Assembly: GCA_964427535.1 (NCBI GenBank)
Contig: CAYRVF010000065.1
Coordinates: 1-29,673 of the forward strand
Origin: CAYRVF01 sp964427535
GTDB lineage: Bacteria > Chloroflexota > Ktedonobacteria > Ktedonobacterales > JADMIN01
DNA length: 29,673 nt
Direction of reading: 5' to 3'
Part shown: positions 1-7,550 of the stretch, piece by piece
Layout of the letters: each line of letters opens with the position of its first letter
Numbering within the stretch: position 1 is the stretch's first letter
Translations under genes and position numbers: made by a program
The notes under the pieces: model-generated
What the model was told of the DNA's origin: nothing
Seen by the model: the letters and a program-made list of their open reading frames with translations, nothing else
Database searches by the model: none

Positions 1-896
1 CCTTTCTTGGTGGAAGTAATTCGTTCCTGCAACTCGCCCATTTCCGTCGCCAGGTTCGGCTGGTATCCGACCGCGCTGGGCATGCGTCCCAGAAGCGCGG
101 ATACTTCCGATCCTGCCTGCGTGAAGCGGAAGATGTTGTCGATGAAGAGCAGCACGTCGCGGCCTTCGACATCGCGGAAGTACTCCGCGATGGTCAGGCC
201 CGAGAGGGCCACGCGCAGGCGTGCCCCCGGCGGCTCGTTCATCTGCCCGAAGACCATCGCCAGCTTATCGACAACCTTGGCCTCGGTCATCTCATGGTAG
301 AGGTCGTTGCCCTCGCGGGTGCGCTCGCCGACGCCCGCGAAGACCGAGTAGCCGCCGGAGTTCTTCGCGATGTTGTTGATCAGCTCCTGGATGATGACGG
401 TCTTGCCGGTTCCAGCGCCGCCGAAGGTGCCGATCTTACCACCGCGCATGAACGGGGCGATCAGGTCGATGACCTTGATGCCCGTCGGCAGCACTTCCGT
501 CTGAGTCGCCTGGTCCTCGAAGGTCGGCGCCGGGCGGTGAATCGGCAAGCGCGGCGCATCGACCGGCGCGGGCCGATTATCAACTGGCTGGCCGATGACG
601 TTGAAGATGCGGCCGAGGGTCTGCTCGCCGACAGGCATCGTGATCGGGCCGCCGGTGTCGAAGGCCTCCTGACCACGCTCCATGCCGTCCGTCGGCCCCA
701 TGCCGACGCAGCGGACCCAGTTATTGCCCAGGAGCTGCTCCACCTCAAGGATCAGCGGCTCCGTGCGGCCCTCCATCGGAACCTCGATGGCGTTGTAGAT
801 GGCGGGCAGGTTCTCGGGCGGGAACTCAATATCGACGACATTGCCCAGCACCTGGGTGACAATGCCTTTCGTACGGGTAGGTGCGGTTGTTGCCAT
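1..896 (-). CDS. atpD: F1Fo-ATP synthase subunit beta, N-terminal two thirds (runs off window)
   Basis: Catalytic beta subunit of the F1 head, which makes ATP from ADP and phosphate at the membrane. The ATG at 896 is preceded by GAGGAGAGG, and 298 codons are inside the window, with the C-terminal part lying beyond base 1. Visible motifs are the P-loop GGAGTGKT (residues 159-166, Lys165), the GVGERTREGNDLYHEM segment, and the Walker B strand ending LLFIDNIFRF followed by TQAGSEVSALLGRMPS. Family members normally read GGAGVGKT, so Thr163 for Val is a departure next to the catalytic Lys. It follows atpG after 17 nt, so it is part of the same operon. The identification is certain; the missing end is due only to the window edge. 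Confidence 0.98.
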   Translation of the reverse strand, partial: MATTAPTRTKGIVTQVLGNVVDIEFPPENLPAIYNAIEVPMEGRTEPLILEVEQLLGNNWVRCVGMGPTDGMERGQEAFDTGGPITMPVGEQTLGRIFNVIGQPVDNRPAPVDAPRLPIHRPAPTFEDQATQTEVLPTGIKVIDLIAPFMRGGKIGTFGGAGTGKTVIIQELINNIAKNSGGYSVFAGVGERTREGNDLYHEMTEAKVVDKLAMVFGQMNEPPGARLRVALSGLTIAEYFRDVEGRDVLLFIDNIFRFTQAGSEVSALLGRMPSAVGYQPNLATEMGELQERITSTKK

Positions 897-913
897 TCTA
901 TTTCTGCCTCTCC

Positions 914-1798
914 TCAGCTTCCGAGCGCACCGGAGCCAGACACGACTTCCAGAATCTGGGTGGTGATGGCTGCCTGACGAGCCTTGTTGTAGGTTAGCGT
1001 CAGATCCGAGACCAGGTCTGAGGCACTGTCGGTCGCGTTCTTCATGGCGACCATTTGGGCCGAGTAGAAGCTCGCGACGGATTCGAGTAGCGGTTGGTAA
1101 ATGAGCGTCTCGAGATAGCGCGGCAGCAGCGCCGACAATATCTCTTCCGCGCTCGGTTCGTAGATGTATTCGGGACCATGCCCTTCGGTCTCGCTGTCGG
1201 CTGGCGGCTCAACCGGCAACAGCTGGATCACCGTCGGCGTCTGCACCACCGTCGAGACGTACTTCGGGTAGACCAGCAACACCCGGTCGGCGTTCTGGTT
1301 CAGGTACGCATCGGTGATGACGCGCGCGATGGCGTTGACGTCGCCGAGTGCGGGCTGGTCGCCGAGATTGGTGAATTCGGCGAGCACGTTCTGCTGTGTG
1401 CGCAGCAGAAAGTCGCGCCCGCGCCGCCCGACCGCGACGTACGAGATTGGCAGGTTGGGGTTGCCTGTCTCACGACGCACATCCGCCGAGACCTGTGCGA
1501 CCTTGCGGTTGATGTTGCTCGGCAGCGCGCCCGCGAGACCGCGATCGGGTGTGATGGCCACGATAACGACCCGGCGCGGCTCACGCCGCTGCATCAGCGG
1601 CTGGTCCTCGGTGCCTGCCCCTTGCCCAGCGAGCCGTGCCACCAGCTTCTGTATCTGCTCGGAATAGGAGCGCGACGAGATGACGCGCTCCTGTGCGCGG
1701 CGCATCTTGCTGCTCGCTACCATCTGCACGGCGCGAGTAATCTGCGCGACGTTCCGGACCGAACGGATGCGCCGGCGTATTTCTCGGGTTGATGCCAT
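914..1798 (-). CDS. atpG: F1Fo-ATP synthase subunit gamma
   Basis: Central rotor stalk of F1, coupling c-ring rotation to the catalytic sites. The N-terminus MASTREIRRRIRSVRNVAQI followed by TRAVQMVASSKMRRAQ, and the C-terminal helix with DLTLTYNKARQAAITTQILE, are diagnostic of the gamma N- and C-terminal coiled coil. I chose ATG 1798 (294 aa) over GTG 1804, because GAGG lies 8 nt before the ATG but only about 2 nt before the GTG. An acidic segment around EPPADSETEGHGPEYIYEPSAEEIL lies in the middle domain, where gamma sequences vary. The gene sits between atpA and atpD in the conserved order, and an 11-bp hairpin separates it from atpA. Confidence 0.97.
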   Translation of the reverse strand: MASTREIRRRIRSVRNVAQITRAVQMVASSKMRRAQERVISSRSYSEQIQKLVARLAGQGAGTEDQPLMQRREPRRVVIVAITPDRGLAGALPSNINRKVAQVSADVRRETGNPNLPISYVAVGRRGRDFLLRTQQNVLAEFTNLGDQPALGDVNAIARVITDAYLNQNADRVLLVYPKYVSTVVQTPTVIQLLPVEPPADSETEGHGPEYIYEPSAEEILSALLPRYLETLIYQPLLESVASFYSAQMVAMKNATDSASDLVSDLTLTYNKARQAAITTQILEVVSGSGALGS

Positions 1799-1841
1799 TG
1801 TCACATCCTCATGAGCGTACGCGTTGCCTACACACTCCCGA

Positions 1842-1882
1842 CCGGCTCCCTGGTATCGATATTCGTGAACTCAGGGAGCCGG
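1842..1882. repeat. Perfect 11-bp inverted repeat between atpA and atpG
   Basis: CCGGCTCCCTG (1842-1852) is an exact reverse complement of CAGGGAGCCGG (1872-1882), with a 19-nt loop. It begins about 10 nt after the atpA stop and ends about 45 nt before the atpG start on the minus-strand transcript. No U-tract follows, so a full terminator is unlikely. It may be an mRNA processing or stabilising stem, or a partial attenuator that sets the alpha to gamma ratio. The structure is seen directly; the role is inference. Confidence 0.7.
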
Positions 1883-1891
1883 AGGAGCCGT

Positions 1892-3424
1892 CTAGCGCGG
1901 CGCAACCTGCTTGTACTCTTTGATCGCCGCGTCCAGCGCCTCGAAGGTCTCGGGTGAGATCTTCTTCTGGTTGACGACGGACTGCTCGAAGATCGCACGG
2001 ACGATTTCGGCGTGGTTGGCATCGATGTACTGGTGGAACTGCGCCTCCCAGTCCTGCACCTTCTCGACTGGCACGTCGTCGAGATAGCCCTTCGAGGCCG
2101 CGTAGATGATCATGATCTCGTGCTCGACCGACATCGGATGGTACTGCGGCTGCTTCAGAATCTCTTGCTGACGCTGGCCGCGCTCGATGCGGGCCTTGGT
2201 GGCCTTATCCAGGTCGGAGCCGAACTGCGCAAAGGCGGCGAGCTCGCGGAACTGGGCCAGGTCGAGCTTCAACGTACCCGCGACCTGCTTCATGCCGGGT
2301 GTCTGCGCGGCGCTGCCCACACGGCTGACCGAGATACCGACGTTCAGCGCGGGCCGGATACCGGCATTGAAGAGGTCAGCTTCGAGGTAAATCTGGCCGT
2401 CGGTGATCGAGATAACGTTCGTCGGAATGTACGCCGAGACGTCGTTACCCTTGGTCTCGATGATCGGCAAAGCCGTCAGCGATCCACCGCCGTAATCCTG
2501 ATTGAGGCGGGCGGCGCGCTCCAGCAGGCGGCTGTGCAGGTAGAACACGTCGCCTGGGTACGCCTCGCGGCCCGGAGGCCGCCGGATGATCAGCGACATG
2601 TTGCGGTAGGCGTCGGCGTGCTTGGAGAGGTCGTCATAGATGATGAGCGCGTCGCGCCCGCTCTCCATGATCTCCTCGCCCATCGCGCAACCCGCGTACG
2701 GCGCGAGATACTTCAGTGGGGCCGGGTCCTCAGCGCCCGCGTGCACGATGATGGTGTGCTCCATCGCGCCGTAGCGGCGGAGGGTTTCCGCGATCTGCGC
2801 CACCTGAAAGTTCTTCTGCCCGATCGAGACGTAGATGCAGATGAGGTCTTTGCCCTTTTGGTTGATGATCGTGTCGAGCGCGACCGCCGTCTTGCCGGTC
2901 TGCCGGTCGCCGATGATCAGCTCGCGCTGGCCACGGCCAATCGGGATCAGCGCGTCGATGGCCTTGATGCCCGTCTGTACTGGCACCGTCACCGACTGGC
3001 GGGTGATGACGCCGGGGGCCACACGCTCCACCGGGCGGGTGCGGGTGGTCTCGATGGGACCCGCGTCGTCGATCGGCTCGCCCAGCGGATTCACCACGCG
3101 TCCGATGAGCGCGTCGCCCACCGGCACCTCGGCGATGCGGCCAGTCGTGCGCACTTCGTCGTTCTCGCGCAGCAGGGTATAATCGCCCAGCACCGGCACG
3201 GCGACAGAGTCTTCCTCAAGGTTGAAGACCATGCCAATGATGCCCGTGCGGGTGAACTCCACCAGCTCGAGATACCGAGCGCCTGAAAGGCCGTAGACGC
3301 GCGCGATCCCGTCGGCAACGCTGATGACCGTGCCGACGCTGGTCATCGTGGACTCAGTGGCCGCGCCGTCGAAATTCTGTATGCGTTCACGGATAACTCG
3401 AGTAATTTCGTCCGTGACTGCCAT
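1892..3424 (-). CDS. atpA: F1Fo-ATP synthase subunit alpha
   Basis: Non-catalytic nucleotide-binding subunit of the F1 hexamer; it supplies the arginine finger to the beta sites. It is 510 aa, the usual family length. The P-loop GDRQTGKT is at residues 172-179. The segment LNVGISVSRVGSAAQ, typical of alpha, contains the conserved SxSRVG. The N-terminal beta-barrel region reads GTVISVADGIARVYGLSGAR. The start is ATG 3424, with AAGGGG about 8 nt upstream, just after a small hairpin. The preceding gene is atpH (120-nt spacer) and the following gene is atpG. Nothing unusual was seen in the protein. Confidence 0.98.
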   Translation of the reverse strand: MAVTDEITRVIRERIQNFDGAATESTMTSVGTVISVADGIARVYGLSGARYLELVEFTRTGIIGMVFNLEEDSVAVPVLGDYTLLRENDEVRTTGRIAEVPVGDALIGRVVNPLGEPIDDAGPIETTRTRPVERVAPGVITRQSVTVPVQTGIKAIDALIPIGRGQRELIIGDRQTGKTAVALDTIINQKGKDLICIYVSIGQKNFQVAQIAETLRRYGAMEHTIIVHAGAEDPAPLKYLAPYAGCAMGEEIMESGRDALIIYDDLSKHADAYRNMSLIIRRPPGREAYPGDVFYLHSRLLERAARLNQDYGGGSLTALPIIETKGNDVSAYIPTNVISITDGQIYLEADLFNAGIRPALNVGISVSRVGSAAQTPGMKQVAGTLKLDLAQFRELAAFAQFGSDLDKATKARIERGQRQQEILKQPQYHPMSVEHEIMIIYAASKGYLDDVPVEKVQDWEAQFHQYIDANHAEIVRAIFEQSVVNQKKISPETFEALDAAIKEYKQVAPR

Positions 3425-3439
3425 TGATATACCCCTTTA

Positions 3440-3460
3440 TCCGGACGGCATGCGTCCAGA
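3440..3460 (-). promoter_or_regulatory. Hairpin just upstream of the atpA ribosome-binding site
   Basis: TCCGGACG (3440-3447) pairs with CGTCCAGA (3453-3460) around a 5-nt loop, giving 8 pairs including one G-U in the RNA. On the transcript it ends about 16 nt before the atpA start codon, directly beside the AAGGGG ribosome site. It could tune atpA translation or protect the 3' fragment after cleavage. The function is not shown. Confidence 0.5.
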
Positions 3461-3543
3461 CTAGCGTTGTCGTCGGTTCGCGCGCTTCACCTATCAGGCG
3501 GACCTCGTCACATGAAGCGAGCGAGTGTGGGCGGCGGACGGAA

Positions 3544-4392
3544 TTAGCGTCGCCGCCCCTTGTTGCGCTTGCCGCGGCGATCGTTGCCCTGCTGTGCAGT
3601 GCTCTGACCGGGAGTCCGCTGCTGTGGCGCGAGATGCGGCGCCTGGGTGTCGCGCGGTGCCACCTCATTCGACGTGGCTGGTCCTGTGCCATCACCCTGA
3701 ATGGCAGGCGGGTTGCCGTTCGCGCCGGAGCCGTCCGGTCCGCTGCCGTTAGCACGTGACTGATCGGACGGCGTGACCGCGAAGGGCGCGTTGCCGCCCC
3801 CATCACTGCCGTCGCCCGACACCGGACGCCCGTCCGATGGCCCGCCGAACGAGCCGCCGCCGCGTACAATTTGGTCGCGCAACAGCTTCAGCCGCCGCCG
3901 GACGCTGCCGTCTATGAGTGTGTCGCCAACACGCGCCATCGCCCCGCCCAGGATGGACGGGTCCACTTTCTCTTCCAGCAAGATGGTCTTGCCGGTGATG
4001 TCGTGCAGCTCGCTCTTCACCCGATCGCGGGTATCCGGATCGAGCGGGAGCGCGGTGATGACCGTCGCGTTGACTTGATTCTTGTAGTCGTTGTAGCGCT
4101 GGATGTAATTCTGGAAGATGAGCGGCGCAAGCTCCACCAGTCCACGCTCCACCAGCAGCAGCGCCAGGCCGAGCGCGTCGCGCTGCACCTTAGAGGTCAG
4201 CAGATCGCGCACGACCAGCTCTTTGCGGTCGAGCTGGATGTTCGGCTCGTTCAGAATGAACTGCAGCCGGTGATCGCCGAAATAGTCGGCGATCAGGCGA
4301 AGGTCTTCCAGCCAGCGGTCGAGCGCGTTCTGCTCGACCGCGAGCTCAAAGGCCGCTTCCGCGTAGCGCCGCGCGGTCGCACCTTTTAACAC
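3544..4392 (-). CDS. atpH: F1Fo-ATP synthase subunit delta with long C-terminal tail
   Basis: Delta joins the peripheral stalk to the top of F1. Residues 1-177 are a normal delta subunit: ATARRYAEAAFELAVEQN at the start, and ILGGAMARVGDTLIDGSVRR near the usual end. Delta is normally about 180 aa, but this protein is 282 aa. Residues 178-282 are a Gly/Ser/Pro/Asn/Gln-rich tail with no hydrophobic core, ending in a strongly basic cluster (DRRGKRNKGRRR). The start is GTG 4392, overlapping the atpF stop by 7 nt, with GAGGGA upstream, so translation is probably coupled. The tail is in the same frame without a break. Whether it binds membrane, nucleic acid or other complexes is unknown. Confidence 0.95.
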   Translation of the reverse strand: MLKGATARRYAEAAFELAVEQNALDRWLEDLRLIADYFGDHRLQFILNEPNIQLDRKELVVRDLLTSKVQRDALGLALLLVERGLVELAPLIFQNYIQRYNDYKNQVNATVITALPLDPDTRDRVKSELHDITGKTILLEEKVDPSILGGAMARVGDTLIDGSVRRRLKLLRDQIVRGGGSFGGPSDGRPVSGDGSDGGGNAPFAVTPSDQSRANGSGPDGSGANGNPPAIQGDGTGPATSNEVAPRDTQAPHLAPQQRTPGQSTAQQGNDRRGKRNKGRRR

Positions 4393-4883
4393 TGGAGTTC
4401 CCTCGACTCTGCGACGAACTCATTCACCAACCGGCGATTGGTCGCGTCATCGAGCGATTCGCCGATGACCCGCTCTGCCGCCGAGATGGCGAGATCCGCC
4501 ACCTGCTGGCTCAGTTCGGCGCGCGCCTGAGCCATCTCGCGTTGGATGCGGACTTCCGCCTGGGCGAGAATGTCGCGAGCGCGCTCCTGCGCCTGCTGCT
4601 CGATCTCGTCACGCACGTGTTGCGCGGCCTGCGTGGCCTGGGCGAGTGTGCGCTGCGCGTCCCGGCGTGCTTCCTCCATAATGGACTGGACACGCACCTC
4701 AGTGCGGGCGAGCTCTTCTTTGGCCCTGGCGGCGTTATCCACCCCCTCCTGAATGACACGGGCGCGGTTGTCCAGCGTCTTCAAGAGCGGAGGGAAGAGG
4801 TACCGCTGGAGCACGAACCAGACGATCAGGAACGTGATCAGCTGTGCGACGAAATCCCACCCATTGATGCCCAAACCACCCAT
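4386..4883 (-). CDS. atpF: F1Fo-ATP synthase subunit b
   Basis: Peripheral stalk subunit. One N-terminal membrane segment (about residues 10-30, WDFVAQLITFLIVWFVLQRY) is followed by a long charged alpha-helix rich in Ala, Glu, Arg and Gln (about 40-140), which forms the dimeric stator. The C-terminal part with DLAISAAERVIGESL is the delta-contacting region. At 165 aa it has normal length. ATG 4883 has GGAAGGAG about 7-14 nt upstream. Only one b gene is present, so a b homodimer is expected. It overlaps atpH by 7 nt and follows atpE after 55 nt. Confidence 0.97.
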   Translation of the reverse strand: MGGLGINGWDFVAQLITFLIVWFVLQRYLFPPLLKTLDNRARVIQEGVDNAARAKEELARTEVRVQSIMEEARRDAQRTLAQATQAAQHVRDEIEQQAQERARDILAQAEVRIQREMAQARAELSQQVADLAISAAERVIGESLDDATNRRLVNEFVAESRELQC

Positions 4884-4938
4884 GGGCTCTTACTCCTTCC
4901 ACTCCGGGGTCTTCCCCGGTCTCCACCGTGCGGAAGAG

Positions 4939-5160
4939 TTAGTGCGTCACGAACAGGATGATCAGGGCGACGACCAGGGCGTAAATCGAGATGGCCTCGG
5001 CGAACACAATCGCGAGAATCATGTTGACGCGCAGGATACCGGCAGCTTCAGGGTTGCGGCCCATCGCCCCGAGGGCGGGACCAGCGACCAGACCAACGCC
5101 GATGCCAGGGCCGATAGCGCCAAGACCCATCGCGATAGCAGCAGCGACTTCAAAGTTCAC
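4939..5160 (-). CDS. atpE: F1Fo-ATP synthase subunit c
   Basis: Proteolipid of the rotating c-ring: two membrane helices joined by the polar loop GRNPEA. The ion-binding carboxylate is Glu55 (in VFAEAISIYALV). Positions that carry Gln, Ser and Thr in sodium-binding c-rings are Val, Ala and Ile here, which points to protons. Start choice matters: an in-frame ATG at 5166 directly abuts the GAAGGAG ribosome site (0-nt spacing), whereas GTG 5160 has 6-nt spacing. I therefore prefer GTG (73 aa); the ATG version would be 75 aa. A perfect 10-bp hairpin lies shortly upstream and may help the high translation that c needs. Confidence 0.94.
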   Translation of the reverse strand: MNFEVAAAIAMGLGAIGPGIGVGLVAGPALGAMGRNPEAAGILRVNMILAIVFAEAISIYALVVALIILFVTH

Positions 5161-5186
5161 GGTCATCTCCTTCTTAAGAGTGCTCT

Positions 5187-5213
5187 CCTTGCCGGCGACG
5201 ATTGCCGGCAAGG
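5187..5213 (-). promoter_or_regulatory. Perfect 10-bp hairpin in front of atpE
   Basis: CCTTGCCGGC (5187-5196) is exactly complementary to GCCGGCAAGG (5204-5213), with a 7-nt loop. On the transcript the stem ends about 26 nt before the preferred GTG start, leaving an A-rich gap that holds the ribosome site. Its place is similar to translation-enhancing leaders known for atpE in other bacteria, because c is needed in many copies. There is no U-tract after it. The structure is seen; the role is inferred. Confidence 0.6.
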
Positions 5214-5224
5214 CATTCGCTCAG

Positions 5225-5331
5225 TCCAGGTGTTTGCCTGGAGGATCTCCCGACCTGGCCAGGGATGGTTCGTACTGGCGACTGCCGGGTGCTTCACGCT
5301 TCAATGAGTGCGCCGCCAGCACTGCCGGCAG
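5225..5331. repeat. Cluster of short GC-rich palindromes in the atpB-atpE spacer
   Basis: The 230-nt gap between atpB and atpE is unusually long for this operon. It contains TCCAGG/CCTGGA around a 6-nt loop (5225-5242), the palindrome CCTGGCCAGG (5254-5263) and the palindrome CTGCCGGCAG (5322-5331), besides the 5187-5213 hairpin. No open reading frame there looks coding. A structured RNA spacer that sets relative expression or RNase cleavage is plausible. No recognised RNA family was identified. Confidence 0.5.
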
Positions 5332-5442
5332 GCGCGGAACACGCATACGTCCGCAGTCTATCTCTCAGCCGCGTCAAACGCGAGCAATCGAGTCCCCCGT
5401 TGAGAGCGTACGAGTATGCACGACTGGCAATACATCCACGGG

Positions 5443-6366
5443 TTAGTGCGCCTCTGCCACTGCCTCGGCAGCGACAGCGCGCTGACCCGCGGCGACCTCG
5501 GCCGCATGCTCTTCCGCTGCGTCGCCATGTTCGGGAGGTGTCGTGCCGAGAGTGGCGAAGAGCAACGTCAGCATGGCGAAGACGAACGCCTGAATGAAAC
5601 CGACGAAGATTTCCAGGAAGTAGAACGGCAGAGCGCCAACCACCGGAATCAGGAAGCCAATCACGAGCAGCAGCAAATCGCCCGCGAACAGATTGCCGAA
5701 CAACCGGAAGCCGAGCGAGATGATGCGCACCCACTCCAGGATGAACTCAAGCAGGCCCACGACCAGTCCGATCGGGCCTTCTTTGAGGGTGAAGTAGCGG
5801 CCCACCTGTAGACGCCAGCCCAGAATGCGGAAGCCGTAGAACTGCACCGCGACCACCGACACGATGGCCAGCGCGATGGTGAAGTTCAGGTCGGTCGAGG
5901 GCGGGCGAATGAACGGCTGGAGGCAGTTCGAGGTGGCCCCGGTCAACCAGGGTCCAGTCGCATGGGCGCAGGCTGGGCTGATGTCCGTGGAATGTGACAC
6001 CACGCCGATCGTCTCGACACCCGGCACGATCTCCCACAGATTGCCGAGCAGGATGAAGAAGAACAGCGACGCGACCAGCGGGAAGAACCGCCGCCCCTTC
6101 TCTTTACCCGCGACATCTTCACAGAGGTTGAGGAGCATCCCCGTGCCCCACTCGACGGCGTTCTGCAGGAAACCCGGAACGAGGGCACGGCGTCGCGCGG
6201 TGATGGAGAAGATGCCGATGATAATCAGCGCGTTGATGACACTGATGATCACGGTATTGGCGAGTTGGAACCAACCGATGGAGAAGGTATCTGCCGGCAA
6301 CGAGATGTGCGGCAGTAGGAATATCCCGGCAACGGTGGTTGGAACATGCGGCAGCGTCCAGAGCAC
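5443..6366 (-). CDS. atpB: F1Fo-ATP synthase subunit a
   Basis: Stator channel subunit that passes protons to the c-ring. The essential Arg is Arg221 in SLGFRLFGNLFAGD, and the helix with the conserved Gln (Gln259 in GFIQAFVFAMLTLLF) is present. It has 307 aa, longer than the roughly 240-270 aa of many bacteria. The extra length is a polar loop around residues 124-158 with two Cys, and an Ala/Glu/His-rich tail (about 275-307). The start is GTG 6366, with GAAGGG upstream; no better ATG exists in frame. It follows the AtpZ-like gene after 72 nt. Confidence 0.96.
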   Translation of the reverse strand: MLWTLPHVPTTVAGIFLLPHISLPADTFSIGWFQLANTVIISVINALIIIGIFSITARRRALVPGFLQNAVEWGTGMLLNLCEDVAGKEKGRRFFPLVASLFFFILLGNLWEIVPGVETIGVVSHSTDISPACAHATGPWLTGATSNCLQPFIRPPSTDLNFTIALAIVSVVAVQFYGFRILGWRLQVGRYFTLKEGPIGLVVGLLEFILEWVRIISLGFRLFGNLFAGDLLLLVIGFLIPVVGALPFYFLEIFVGFIQAFVFAMLTLLFATLGTTPPEHGDAAEEHAAEVAAGQRAVAAEAVAEAH

Positions 6367-6438
6367 GAGGTGCCACCCTTCGTCATCTGACTGCTACCTG
6401 TGCCGGGACCCGCACATCGTCTCGCGCCCGCGCTCCGG

Positions 6439-6663
6439 CTAAAGCGCGGAGATAAGGCGATATACACCATAGACGCCAGCGGCCAGGCCAAGCAGCAGCC
6501 CGATTAATGTCGCTACAGGCCGTGTGCCGAAGTGATTGTCAATCAAGAGACCAACGCCGATTCCCGCCAGCATTGAGAGCGAGATCGTCAAACCAACCTG
6601 CCCGACAAGCGCGAAGGCGCTCCACGGGTTTTCGTCGGGCAATTTGTTGCGGTCACTCTTCAT
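6439..6663 (-). CDS. atpZ: AtpZ/AtpI-family small membrane protein
   Basis: A 74-aa protein with two hydrophobic helices (about residues 17-38 and 50-72) and a polar N-terminus. It shows the pattern of AtpZ/AtpI-type proteins encoded first in many atp operons: a Gly-rich first helix (MLAGIGVGLLID) and a second helix GLLLGLAAGVYGVYRLI. Such proteins have been linked to c-ring assembly or Mg2+ uptake. I took ATG 6663 rather than the upstream in-frame start at 6684, because GGTGAGAG lies at proper distance and 6684 would sit at or before the predicted transcription start. First gene after the operon promoter. Confidence 0.82.
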   Translation of the reverse strand: MKSDRNKLPDENPWSAFALVGQVGLTISLSMLAGIGVGLLIDNHFGTRPVATLIGLLLGLAAGVYGVYRLISAL

Positions 6664-6693
6664 TGAGATTCTCTCACCCCGCACACCATCAGG

Positions 6694-6722
6694 AGTATAT
6701 CATAGCTTGGGCCAGCGGGCAA
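6694..6722 (-). promoter_or_regulatory. Sigma70-type promoter of the atp operon
   Basis: On the minus strand, TTGCCC (6722-6717), a 17-nt spacer and TATACT (6699-6694) form a strong housekeeping promoter. Transcription would begin near 6687, about 24 nt before the first ATG. AT-rich sequence upstream (6723-6770) could act as an UP element. It is the only good match in the spacer before the operon. Confidence 0.75.
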
Positions 6723-6730
6723 CACGATCT

Positions 6731-6750
6731 AACTATCAGCATTTATAGTT
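6731..6750. repeat. Small inverted repeat upstream of the atp promoter
   Basis: AACTAT (6731-6736) and ATAGTT (6745-6750) form a 6-bp dyad with an 8-nt gap, placed about 10 nt upstream of the -35 element. It may be part of an UP element or a regulator site. It could also be chance in an AT-rich stretch. Confidence 0.3.
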
Positions 6751-6993
6751 ACTTTTAGTCAGCTTTATACCTATGCCGCCGCTGGCTCCCTCGCTGTGCT
6801 CCTGTTCGACGCGTCTATGTGTCCGATTATAGGTCCTGGGCGATACCCCTCTCAGAGTTCAGGTAGCGGAAGCGCCAGCACACTGGCGTGCCAGCTACGA
6901 GACCCATCGCCAGCATGGCACATGCCACGAGAGGGCATACGAGGCGGAGTCGCCATGCCAATCTCAGGATAGTCATACCCACCAGAGGATAGC

Positions 6994-7413
6994 TTAGTGC
7001 GACACCCGACGCGCGGGCATGCTGAACGTCGCCGAGACGTGATAGTCCTCGCCCTCAAGCTGCCAGAAGAGCGCGTCGCAATGCGCCGAGTCGGGCACGG
7101 CGGTTGCCACGCGGGCGAGCGCGACAATGCCAGACTGGCACCCCTCACGCCAGAGCTGCATCGAGTGGGGAATGCCGCGGCCACGGGCTTCTTGCGTGTA
7201 GGCGGCGGCATACTCATGCACGCGACCGGCCGGCAGATAGAGGTCGGCAATCGTCGCCGGAGATTGCGCTACGGGCGCCGCGTTGGCGAGGGGAACGAGC
7301 CGTGGCGGCGAGAAGGAGACGCGTCCGGCGTTCTGGCTCGTGGACAGGGGTCCTGGGAACTCGGCCGGGTGCGTGCGCGTGTCCCACTCGTACGTATCCA
7401 TCTCGGCGTGCAT
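6994..7413 (-). CDS. Unknown 139-aa protein
   Basis: I do not recognise this protein. ATG 7413 has AGAGGAG 8 nt upstream; the frame is open further up to 7683, but that part would overlap the SixA-like gene and lacks a good ribosome site. The first third is Pro/Ser-rich and polar. From about residue 50 it looks folded, with VHEYAAAYTQEARGRG, then CQSGIVALARVATAVPDSAHC, and an aromatic segment LFWQLEGEDYHVSATFSM. There is no signal peptide or membrane helix. Two Cys are spaced about 25 residues apart. It lies 137 nt downstream of the SixA-like gene on the same strand and may share its transcript. Confidence 0.6.
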   Translation of the reverse strand: MHAEMDTYEWDTRTHPAEFPGPLSTSQNAGRVSFSPPRLVPLANAAPVAQSPATIADLYLPAGRVHEYAAAYTQEARGRGIPHSMQLWREGCQSGIVALARVATAVPDSAHCDALFWQLEGEDYHVSATFSMPARRVSH

Positions 7414-7550
7414 CGCTCGTGCTCCTCTGTGCTGATGTGGGTGCGTGCCTTGCACCCTGAGTGCCTGCTCGATTAGCAAGAGGTGTGCCGGATGGCTCAG
7501 CGCAGACGCTATCGAGCGCCGTGCCACCACCAACAGAGCTACGAGAGGGC

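Larger units (their letters stand above)
6664..6993. other. Non-coding spacer upstream of the atp operon
   Basis: This 330-nt gap holds the atp promoter and its AT-rich upstream part. It also has a 6-bp hairpin with a four-base loop (CGCCAG-CACA-CTGGCG, 6873-6888), downstream of the 139-aa gene; with no U-tract it is a weak terminator candidate. No convincing gene was found in either strand. Confidence 0.6.

Noticed and set aside
2012..3286. 424-codon plus-strand open frame
   Set aside because: Antisense shadow of atpA; Asp/His/Arg-rich with no domain signal.
3387..3869. 160-codon minus-strand frame overlapping the atpH tail
   Set aside because: Considered as evidence that the AtpH tail is a frameshift. 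It has no ribosome site or family match and crosses the atpA start, so the atpH frame is kept.
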